Positions 55,077 to 64,000 of a DNA stretch of 64,000 nt are shown one piece after another. The DNA lies in assembly GCA_021014945.1 (NCBI GenBank), contig MU266368.1, positions 62,001-126,000 of the forward strand, given 5' to 3'. The number at the start of each line of letters is the position of its first letter. The first letter of the stretch is position 1. A program made the position numbers and the translations under genes. Below the pieces are notes generated by a model that was not told the origin of the DNA, did not search any database, and worked only from the letters and a program-made list of their open reading frames with translations. The stretch comes from Leucogyrophana mollusca. Its lineage: Eukaryota > Basidiomycota > Agaricomycetes > Boletales.

Positions 55077-57980
55077 CGGGGGTGCTTTGAATCAGACATC
55101 ACTTCTGCATCGCCAGCACACATTGTTATCGTGTATCGAGGTCTTGCCTTCGTAATCGATATGCCTTGGAACCAGGTTTACGCCGCACGACGTAAACGAG
55201 TCGGTATTGGTGCGAGTATACTCGGACCCCCAGGGAGACAACCAGAACAGGTGCATTGTGACTGGAGGACCAATATGTCTGTTCGCTCGGTCTTCCACGA
55301 TATATGTTTAGTGGGAAGTCGACATGAGCGTCAACTCGGGTCTGGATATGACTATGGGAAAGGCGACCTTATCGGCTTACAGGAGAATGTATGTGGCCGG
55401 GAAAAAGACATGGTTTGATAATAGGCGGGCGATGAAGCTGAGACCATCAGGGGAGCCATACAAAAAGGTAGGTCACCGGATGTCAAAGGCGATTGGCGGT
55501 GTCACTCTGAGGGCTTCTTGGAACAGCGTAAACAGCAGCAGGATCGGTAAATTGACTCGATAGCAGTCAGTGGCCTGCGCGCCAGATTTCATTCGTGAAG
55601 AAATTGCGAAGCCGTCTTCGGCGGCAGTGGATGAAGGGGGTCGATAGTACTTGCACGAGGCACTTTGATCACGGACCCCGGCACAGGCTCAATATCCCGG
55701 TCAGGCCGGCATCCTCTTGAAAGTGGAGACGTGGGCCAAAAGACTCGTGTACACCCGCAACATGAAACGCGGCTGAAGGAGCCTGAACGCTTTGCGCTGA
55801 GTAAATTATGCTTCAAAATTATGCTTCAAAGCAGGGGAGACACTAGTACAGCTCATAAAATTTCGAACTTCGACATGGCTCAAGAGACGGTCGACGTTGG
55901 AAGTCCGCGATTGGTCCGCGATCGATTCTCGTCAACGTCGGCAACAGGGAACAGCTTCTCGAGAACTCTCAGGTCCAATTTTATGCAGGCATTTATAGGC
56001 GTTAAACATGCGCTAGATCGGTCGAACGTAAGTATCAGGTCATTCGCCGACGAGATAGGGCCCGCCCACAAAACGCTCCTTGCCCTCCATTCTCCAGAGG
56101 GTCCTCTTTCCAATTCAAGACGAAAAATCAGATTACGCGCCACAACACGAGGGCGACGAGCTGTGCTTATCATTCACTGTCACGATGCAAGAGCGCTAGT
56201 CTACTACTACGCATTGGGCGTGGGTGGAGACTGGCACTGATAACAATAACAATGAACGCTGAAGCGGTGCAAAACTGCCACGGCAAATGACGCAAATGCC
56301 GCTCTAGAACACGGATGTATAGTTCGCGAGCGCACCAGAAAACAGGTACCATGCATTCGAGTGAACCCAACCGCAACAAAAAACACGGGACCTCCGCTAC
56401 ACAAATCCCGGTATGAGCTGGAAGGGAAAATGGTTTTGACATGACTCGTCACAGGAATTCTTGGACGATCATCGGTGATAGGCGTGCACCGTTCGGTGGC
56501 CTCATCCGCATCGTAAAAATACATCAGGAAGGTGTTGTTTCACGCAATTTTCGTTCACCAGAGTTGTCAGGCCGACTCATGGATGGATGGGTATTTAAGG
56601 GTACTGTACTCTCTCCTCCGCCACGGGATCTGCGGGTCGCGTGTAAATAGGCCAGTATTCTGAACGCCGATGCAGTGTACTCACCAACGACCACCCTATG
56701 ACCCGCTGCTGACGTTTGATGGACATCTGATGATCGGGCCTATGCGGTTGCAATCTTCAGTGCAGAACTGTAGCCAGCTGCTCCACCGGTAACAGGATCG
56801 ACCGAACGAATCGCCGCGGAGCTTAGCGCTATTTCGCATGTTATGGTTGAGCGAACTTCCGCTCGAGTCTTTCGCAACGCTCTCGCTGCCCTGTGAGATG
56901 TATGGTGGTCCCGTGATCTGAGCCCATTCAGTGGGATAATTGTCGGGCCACGATTCAGGCAGGACATGGCACGTAGTTTGTCGGAAAGGGATCGGAGCGA
57001 TAATTGAAGCGCCTCCGATCCGCGAAAAGCGGTCGCTGTTTCTGCATTGCTATCCAAGACTGATGTGGCTGCGAAGAGCGAAACGCGCAGGTTCAGTCCT
57101 GAATTCGACTTATCGGTGGTGTCCGCGCAACTGGAGCAGTAGTTGATAATAGCAAACATCATGGTATGGTGTCAGCGAGTTCCTTAATACCGACCAATAT
57201 GGATAGCAGTTCGCGTTATGAAGCACGGAGGTTCAAGTTGGTGGTGAGATCTATCAGTGGGGCGGCGACCTTCTGTCATTGTAAATTGAAAAGAACGTTA
57301 TTCATGTGAAACTTGAGCTTACTAGTTTCGGGAGATTTTTTCCAACAGATAAGGGCTGGGCTCCTGAACCTAAGGAAACGCGAACGCCACTTCGAAATCT
57401 CCTTTTTTGGTGCTGTGGCGCGATTCCGAGATGAGCGGTCTTCTTCCGAGTCCTCCGAGTCAATGCTGTCACATTCGCGTTGACTCCGTGCATCTCGACT
57501 GCGCTGCGTCTGGCTTCGGACAGACCGTCTCTCGGACGATGCACAGGAGATATTTAGGGCGCTTTGGTGACGACATCCTGGCGCACAGGCTTGGGCTCGC
57601 TCTCTGAAACGGATACGGACCAATCTCACCGACAGATTCATTTCAAACGGGCCTGGCGAATTATCTGAAAACCATAGATCCAGTACGTTGACTCCAAACT
57701 GAGGACTGATGTCCATCTGATCGTTATGCTCGCGCAAAGACCTGGGAGTGGCGATACTTACCAAAATTTGTCCTGCCCATTCGCTACAGGACGAGCGGTC
57801 CGACATGTTAGCAGTAATGGGAGGCTGGGCGTGCGCAATGTGCCTTCCCGAGCGCTGAGGTACGGCGCGAATCAGTATATAAGATAAAGCATGCGACCGC
57901 ACTTCCCCTCAGATTCGTTTAATTTTTCATAGCTGCGAGAAGTTTGGCCGGGCAGCCAACTATATCTTGGAACCATACTA
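55077..57980. other. Long stretch with only doubtful frames
   Basis: I can support no gene with confidence. On the plus strand frames at 55131-55418, 55324-55563 and 55665-56240 lack motifs. On the minus strand a candidate begins at 57806 (MSDRSSCSEWAGQIL), may splice at GTAAGT into MDISPQFGVNVLDLWFSDN, and could extend to about 56740 (ALRKTRAEVRSTITCEIA). I recognise no family and the junctions are unproven. AATTATGCTTCA is repeated in tandem near 55805-55830. A TATATAAG box (57876-57883) lies 105 bp before the laccase ATG and is the likely core promoter of that gene. Confidence 0.35.
57876..57883 (+). promoter_or_regulatory. TATA box of the laccase gene
   Basis: TATATAAG lies 105 nt before the laccase start codon, a spacing usual in fungal promoters with a leader of about 70 nt. 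I found no further regulatory site I would trust. Confidence 0.5.
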
Positions 57981-60220
57981 ATGATCTTCTCCGCTTTATT
58001 TCTTTCCGCTCTCTTCTATACTTCCAATGCTGCGACTGCTGCCACCAATGTCTCTGCCAGATCGGGGTCCGGACCCTTCCAAGTTCCCCTAGGCGAAACT
58101 CCTGCTAGCGTTATAGGGCCCGTGTCTGAACTTAGTATCGTCAACAAAGTCGTCTCTCCTGACGGTTTTTCGCGCTTGTATGCTCGCACCCCCAATGCTG
58201 TATCCCACGCGTTATTAACCATTACTTACAGGGCAACTCTCGCTGGTGGAATATTCCCGGGGCCTCTTATAAAAGCTACGAAGGTGCGGTTTGTGCAGTT
58301 CGCTGTGTCTATACAGCGCTTACCAGCTCATAGGGCGATAACTTCCGCCTCAATGTAGTCAACCAGTTAGAGGACCGGTCCATGCCACTGGTGACCAGTG
58401 TGGTGAGTATCTCAGTAATTACGCTAGGTCTGTACTGACTTAACCCGCGAAGCATTGGCATGGCATCAAACAGCATGAATCCAGCTGGGCCGACGGCGTA
58501 TCATTCGTTACGCAGTGTCCAATTCCAACCCACGATGCGTTCTTGCACCGGTTTAGCGTGCCTACTCAAACAGGTACCTATTGGTATCACTCTCACTTTT
58601 CTACACAATACTGTGATGGGTTGCGAGGGCCCGTGAGTGTACCGGATAGAGCGTAGCCGGGTTACCGCTGACGAGTGCCATAGCTAGTGATCTACGATCC
58701 CCACGACCCTCTCGCGCACATGTACGATGTGGACGACGGTTAGTTATATATCCTGGCTATTTCGGATGCGGACTGACGCTTCTTTTGTTCAGAGAGCACG
58801 GTTATTACTCTTGCGGACTGGTGCGTATTACCACTCGTATCCACTATGGACCCTGCTAACAGAACGTTAGGTATCATGTACCATCCCCCATCCTGAATAA
58901 CGTCAAAGGTGCTGTCATTCCTAATGCAACGCTCATCAATGGACTCGGTCGCTATGCTGGCGGACCTTCGTCTCCTCTGTCTGTCATCAATGTTGAACAG
59001 GGAAAGCGCTACCGCTTCCGTATCATCGGTCTCTCTTGCCACCCTTGGTTCAACTTCACGATTGATGGGCATAACATGACCATCATTGAAACGGACGGTG
59101 TCGAGACCGAGCCTGTGGAAGTGTCCTCCCTGGCAGTTTATGCTTCTCAGCGATACTCAGTCGTGGTCACCGCTAACCGGCCTGTTGATAATTATTGGAT
59201 ACGGTCGCTATCAAACCTTGCCACGAACGGCACGAGGTTTGAAAACGGACAGAGTTCGGCAATTTTGAGGTACAAGGGGGCGCCTGACCAGGACCCGACG
59301 ACTGAGCAAGACCCCGACGTCCTACCTTTTGTTGAAGGCAACCTGCACCCCCTGATTCACCCCGGCGCACCTGGAATACCTGAAATTGGCAAGGCCGATG
59401 TGAACATTAACCTCGTCGTTGGCAACGCAAGCGGCGGCGGGCTTTTTACGATCAACAACGTTAGTTTCGTGAATCCCCCCGCTCCCGTCCTCCTCCAAAT
59501 TTTAAGCGGAAAGCGCCATGCATTGGAGCTGTTGCCTGCGGGCAGCGTGTATACACTGCCTCCCAACAAGGTGATCGAGATCAGCATACCCGCTTCTAAC
59601 TCTGCGCCTGGTGGCCCTGTAAGCGGTTCTGCTGTCATATCTCTTCAAGTGTGACCTGACTCATTCTCTCCAGCATCCTTTCCATTTACATGGAGTGAGT
59701 CTCACCTTATTGTATTCACCTGCGTGAACTGACCGAGTCCTCATCCTTCAGCACAACTTCGACGTCATCAGAACGGCAGGGAATAATACGCCAAACTTCA
59801 TCAATCCTCCAAGGAGAGACACGGTGTCGATTGGGGCCCAAGGCGACAACGTGACGTTTCGTTTCGTCACAGACAACTCTGGTCCCTGGTTCCTCCACTG
59901 GTGAGCTCAGGCTTGGTCCTCTTACAGGTCGCAAATTCTGATGTGGTCGTTCTAGCCATATTGACTGGCATCTCAACGCGTACGTTGACATCACAATCAT
60001 AATGGCACTTTGATCTGATATCTTTGTAGTGGCTTTGCGGTGGTCATGGCCGAGAATCCCAACGGTATTTCTGCTCACAGCGAACATATCCCTGGTGCGT
60101 TTTCTAGTCAGGTATCTCCCATGATGATGGCTCATCACATTTTTATCAATAGAATACTGGTTTGACCTTTGTCCTGCAAATACGACTTATCCCGGCATGG
60201 GCATGGGAATGCTCAATTAG
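57981..60220 (+). CDS. Laccase (multicopper oxidase, benzenediol:oxygen oxidoreductase)
   Basis: Laccases are secreted enzymes that oxidise phenols and reduce O2 to water, in lignin decay or pigment formation. The signal peptide is [19 protein letters not shown]. After splicing, all four copper signatures are present: [15 protein letters not shown] with FVTQCPIP (L1), [20 protein letters not shown] (L2), HPFHLHGH split by an intron (L3), and [18 protein letters not shown] (L4) with the type-1 Cys. The axial position after the last ligand is Phe, as in high-potential basidiomycete laccases. About ten short introns are needed. The protein ends [19 protein letters not shown], with the stop at 60220. 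Seven or more N-glycosylation sequons (for example NNTPN, NVTF, NATL) are visible. The exact substrate role is not readable. Confidence 0.93.
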
Positions 60221-60886
60221 TGGGCTTGGTCGGCCTATACTTTGTCCCGTGAACTTGAACATTTCTTGCCTTCGTCGTTTCTGGTTGTTCATTCACGCGC
60301 TCCGTCTGCCCCCCCTCTCACGCCTTATAATATTTATTCATACACTGTCGATGGTCAAAATCTTGAATGTACGGTAGCAACTGGATTCGTCTGGACAGAA
60401 TAATTCATATTGTGCTCACTCACTCACGGGTCGCTCCACTTGGACGGGCTGTGTGAGTCTAACTGCGATCGTTCGTGGCTGAGCGCCTGCGATGATCTGA
60501 TACATTGTTAGGTGCAGTGCCGGTGATGGCCGAGATGGTACAAACGACGACAAGTGTGCATTTTAGTATCATTCTCAGCACCGAAATCTGCCTGTCTCGG
60601 GCAGTGGCCACGGCGATCAGGATGCCCTTGAGGTCTAGGGAGCCTCCGCCCGACCACATGGCAGGTCGAGCCTTTAGTTAGTCAAGGGAAAGCACGACTA
60701 ACGTCTGCATGGCAGATCTTAGATGGGGATTGTCATCCACGTAGTGGACCTCGTGGACTCAGACGTGACGAAGAGTGCGATCAGTCAGGAGTAAATAAAA
60801 TCGGAGTACTTCACAGTTGCCTTGCAGTTACATATACATTATAATTTGCTTCATTCTTCCCAGACCAAGTCCCGCAGTATCGTTGA
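60221..60886. other. Intergenic stretch between laccase and DAK
   Basis: Convergent genes flank this 666-bp stretch. No gene is visible. A minus-strand frame at 60459-60659 carries no motif. The two 3' ends should be encoded here. Confidence 0.4.
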
Positions 60887-63260
60887 CTAACCCGCCAACG
60901 CTTCCAGTACAACTTTCACACCCCAGGCGCCTGGATCAGGGACCCTCTCCGCCTTAAGAAGGGCGGTGTCCACGTATGCACTGCGACCAGCCTTCGCCAC
61001 GATGTCGCGAGTCCCTTCCGCCGCCTCACCGGCTATTTTGACTGCAGATGTGAGGTTAGTTGACATCGCGTTAAAGATTCGGACGAATGACGCGAGCGGG
61101 TCAACGAGTGTACGGGAGGGCGGGCGAGCACGCGTGTAACTGTAGAGTCTCTCTAGCGCGGATTTGAGAGCTCGGGCCCATCTTTGCGGAGTTGCGGCGC
61201 CCGGTCCCCCTGCTGCGAGGCCTTGCGCGAGAGCAGAGAAGAAGATCCTGAGGTGTGTTGTTTAATGGACAACGAACTCGGCAAGAAGACTAGGCGGACG
61301 TACGAGTAAAGTGCGCCACTGGTTCCACCCATCGTTTCCTCGGCTACGCGCGCGATGGCGATGACACTGCCGACGACGTCGTTCCCTGTGACTGTGCCTT
61401 TCTCCAGTTCCTTCAGAACACCTGGAAAACAGGAGCTTAAGTGGTGCCGGATAGCACGAGTACACTGCGACCAACCTGTAGCACCATCTTGGAGGGTGAG
61501 ACCACAATCACCATCGCCTGCGATATTGTCCATGCGGGTGATTTCCGGTTCAGCGGCGATGAGAGCTTTGCAAGCCCTCTCGATCGCATCATTGAAGAGG
61601 GCGACGTCAGGGGCCTTCAAATCAATTGATCGGCCGGCCGTTGGTGCAGGGGGCGGAGCGATGGACTGGGTCGTGGTAGACAGGGCAGCTTTGGAAGACC
61701 ATTTCCAGCCGGGGGCGCTTGTGTCGGCGTCCAAAAGGGAGAGGATGAGTTCTTCCGAAGGGGCGTTGGGGTCGCTGCCATCGGGAAGCAGAAGTAGGGT
61801 GATAGAGAAACCCGGCATATTGAGACTGGTCTTATGGCAAGCATAAACAATGAGTACATATAGGCGCAGCGTGTCACATAAACAACAAACCATGAATGTC
61901 CCAGAGATCACACGTTTAATGACGATGTTAGAGTCATCGAGAGACCCGCGCACTTCACGCACGATGCATCCGAGCTCAAGTTCACTCAATCCACCGAGGT
62001 TGTTCACAAGGAGGGCAACGTTGTCCTGGCCTTTGCCTTTGAAAGGCAGGAACGATCGCTCTTTATCTGATGTGGAGGTGATCATCTCGAGGAGGCTCGG
62101 GACGAGTTCGTTAAGAGGTGGAACTGGTGAGACCCGGCGGATTCCACTTTCATTGTGGATTCCGAGCCCAATCTCGATCTCCTCGGGACCAAGGTTGGTA
62201 TCCGAGACCGCAGTTCCTGGGACCTACGCAGGTGTTAGATGAGGCCGATTTTCCTATTGCAAGATAGATGCTAACATGACAGTGCTCCAGCCCGACACCG
62301 ATAGTCCCGACATGGTCCGATGCCCATTGTGCGACATCATAAACTTCCTCCAAAGAACCTCCACGATGGGCTAAAGCACCTGCGATTTTGTACACGAGGC
62401 ATACACCTGCTAATCCTCTGTGGCGCAGATACAGCTCGATGAGCAAGGTAACAAGTGTATATGACTCTACTGACCTTCTGCCAACAATAGCCCCTTGAGT
62501 CCTACCAACCGCAACGTCGTCTCCGACTATGACAAATCGAACCTGGTCATCCCTGTCAGGATGTGTGGATGCGTATTGCTCTTTTGCAAGGCCAAAATTG
62601 AGAATGTCCCCGGTGTAATTTCTAAACAGCAAAATGAGATCTTGTCAAAAAGTAACTCATGCACCACAGGGCGTACTTGACAATAATTACGGTCCTAAGG
62701 GGCTCTGTAAATAACTATTCTGGTCTATGTACATGAAAAGGGGCGTACCCTTTTTCGTTATCGACGAGATCGATGGCACGTCGAACCTGGCCGGCACTGG
62801 GTGAGGCAAACACGGTCCCACAAACCGCAGCTGGTAGGCAGTGTCTTCAGTGAATTCTCAAGCAACATGACGACCTCAGCTTACCGGATAAAATCCCTTC
62901 GCCTGCTCATGTGTAAGATTAATAGAAATACGTGTAATAGCAAGGCCACTAACCAACGAATCCTGAGTGCGAAGGTTCGTGGCCGGAGCCACCACCACAG
63001 ACAATGGCTACCTTTGAGCGGTCAGGAGAAGCGAGATGGACAACTACGTGGGTCAAGAGGATAAGCAACGATTGTCAGTTTATATGGAGATGGGCACCTT
63101 TGTTGCCGGCATCAAGCGCGAGCTGTGGATTGAGAGTGCACAATCCTTCTAACGAATCGACTACGAGCGAAGGGGCGGTGTTCAAGAAGTGTTTGCCTGA
63201 CCATGACCTGGTCAGTCTGGTAAGGGTTGAATGGCGGGAAATCGTACTTTGGACAACCAT
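60887..63260 (-). CDS. DAK1: Dihydroxyacetone kinase (DhaK-DhaL fusion)
   Basis: This ATP-dependent kinase phosphorylates dihydroxyacetone to DHAP in glycerol and methanol/formaldehyde-linked metabolism in the cytosol. The N-terminal DhaK part has KHFLNTAPSLVVDSLEG, CGGGSGHEP, NYTGDILNFGLAKEQYAS, VIVGDDVAVGR and the HCHVPGT motif bearing the substrate-binding His. The C-terminal DhaL (ATP-binding) part has DNIAGDGDCGLTLQDGA and VAEETMGGTSGALYSIFFSA, joined by an intron after SALY. The C-terminus reads PGAWGVKVVLEALAG, with the stop at 60887. Length is near the 590 residues usual for eukaryotic DAKs. The start at 63260 gives a 22-residue leader before GKHFLN. A short intron or a nearer start cannot be excluded. 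The gene is divergent from the ubiquitin hydrolase. Confidence 0.93.
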
Positions 63261-63586
63261 GATGGGGGGGAAAGCAACTCACGAATGATCGTTTCTGTGA
63301 GACTTTATAATCAAGCGCTACATATAAGCCCGTCCAGGAGTTAGAAGCACCAACAGCACCAAGCGGGACAAGGTCATATGGACGCTTTGGTGAGTCTTGT
63401 GCATCGACGTCAACTTAGTACTAGCGCCGGCGCCGGCCCCCGGCGCCTTTTGGCAGAGTAGCAACCCCTTCTACGTGACGTTACCATATCACACCACCCC
63501 CCCATTCATTATCCTGTGACATGTGACATGTGTACGCGTAAATTGGTTTGTGTGTGCCACCATTAGAGTCCTTTCTTGCCAATGTC
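63261..63586. promoter_or_regulatory. Divergent promoter region of DAK and the ubiquitin hydrolase
   Basis: This 326-bp stretch separates two divergent start codons. It contains a GC-only inverted repeat (63429-63447) and no gene. Both promoters must be here. Confidence 0.5.
63429..63447. repeat. GC-only inverted repeat
   Basis: GGCGCCGG (63429-63436) and CCGGCGCC (63440-63447) form a perfect inverted repeat with a 3-nt C spacer. Each arm is itself mostly palindromic (GGCGCC). It could bind a dimeric factor or simply form a hairpin; only the symmetry is certain. Confidence 0.75.
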
Positions 63587-64000
63587 ATGCACAGTCTTCC
63601 ATCGCCAGCTGCATCTCCTTCACTGAAAGACAGCGACATAAATTCAGGTCTTTCAACCCGCAAACGACAGCGATCGCAATCCATGCAATCAGATTCATCG
63701 TCCTCTGCTAAACGATCTGCTTCTGAAGACCCTTCTGGCTCGAGTGCCGTTCGAGCCACTTCTGTCGACCACATGGCGTCCCCGATCGCTCCTGTTTCTC
63801 CTCACGAGATAGACGCCTATATGGCTGAACAAGGCGAAGACGATATTTCCGGCGCTATAACTCTTACCCAGCCGTACCCTCCCCCGACCGAATCCGCGAT
63901 GGATTTGTCTCCTCCACAGAGAGTGGCGCATATCAAACAGCAACGCGTCAAACCCATGGTTGTGGGTGATACATGGTATCTCGTCTCCCGTCGGTGGTAC
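63587..64000 (+). CDS. Ubiquitin carboxyl-terminal hydrolase with DUSP domain (5' part)
   Basis: The frame opens at ATG 63587 and stays open to the window edge, 138 codons. The first 110 residues are Ser-, Pro- and Lys/Arg-rich with a basic patch (STRKRQRSQSMQ). HEIDAYMAEQGEDD and VKPMVVGDTWYLVSRRWY follow. The VGDTWYLVSRRWY segment is the start of a DUSP domain as in USP4/11/15 and yeast Ubp12 relatives, deubiquitinating cysteine proteases. The catalytic Cys and His boxes would lie outside the window, so activity cannot be judged. The gene is truncated by the window, not visibly broken. Confidence 0.85.
   Translation, partial: MHSLPSPAASPSLKDSDINSGLSTRKRQRSQSMQSDSSSSAKRSASEDPSGSSAVRATSVDHMASPIAPVSPHEIDAYMAEQGEDDISGAITLTQPYPPPTESAMDLSPPQRVAHIKQQRVKPMVVGDTWYLVSRRWY

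Noticed and set aside
56740..57806. Possible multi-exon gene on the minus strand starting MSDRSSCSEW
   Set aside because: One plausible intron, but no family resemblance and the downstream junctions are arbitrary.

Overview
The window is nuclear DNA from a filamentous basidiomycete, most likely a wood-decay agaricomycete such as a polypore. The reasons are dense genes with many short (about 50-60 nt) GT-AG introns, a laccase with all four copper-binding signatures, DUF6533/DUF6534 membrane-protein families typical of mushrooms, an I66-type protease inhibitor, a chitin deacetylase and a Rom2-type RhoGEF. There are no operons, Shine-Dalgarno sites or CRISPR. Most gene models were assembled by eye from exon fragments, so outer limits are firmer than internal splice sites.

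Layout. 1-7.3 kb: cytochrome c heme lyase (+), an MFS exporter (-) and TIM44 (+), two of the three being mitochondrial. 7.6-20.7 kb: an accessory, repeat-rich stretch with three minus-strand DUF6534-like genes (the third carries an internal deletion), a WD40 protein, tandem noncoding repeats and copy A of a dispersed element. 20.8-28.8 kb: a GC-rich housekeeping block of SEC1 (+), RPT4 (-), an intron-containing tRNA-Pro and a TFIP11/NTR1-like splicing factor (+). 28.9-36.7 kb: element copy B, a DUF1348 (NTF2-like) gene (-), a fourth DUF6534-like gene (+) and a DUF6533 gene (+). 36.9-50.7 kb: carnitine acetyltransferase (+), element copy C, a secreted I66 inhibitor (+), a Rom2-like RhoGEF (+) and a chitin deacetylase (+). 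51.2-57.9 kb: an F-box/LRR-type gene (-) and a decayed basidiomycete P-loop GTPase. 58.0-64 kb: laccase (+), dihydroxyacetone kinase (-) and the 5' end of a DUSP-type ubiquitin hydrolase (+) that runs off the window.

Cooperation between neighbours is limited, as expected in a fungus. RPT4 and the splicing-factor gene share a short divergent promoter region with a tRNA gene inside it. DAK and the ubiquitin hydrolase are also divergent. The RhoGEF (wall-integrity signalling) and the chitin deacetylase (wall polymer modification) are adjacent and share a cell-wall theme. The most unusual material is the DUF6534/element region, the tRNA inside a divergent promoter, the secreted I66 inhibitor and the GTPase remnant broken in its P-loop. 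I did not find a clear new multi-gene system.
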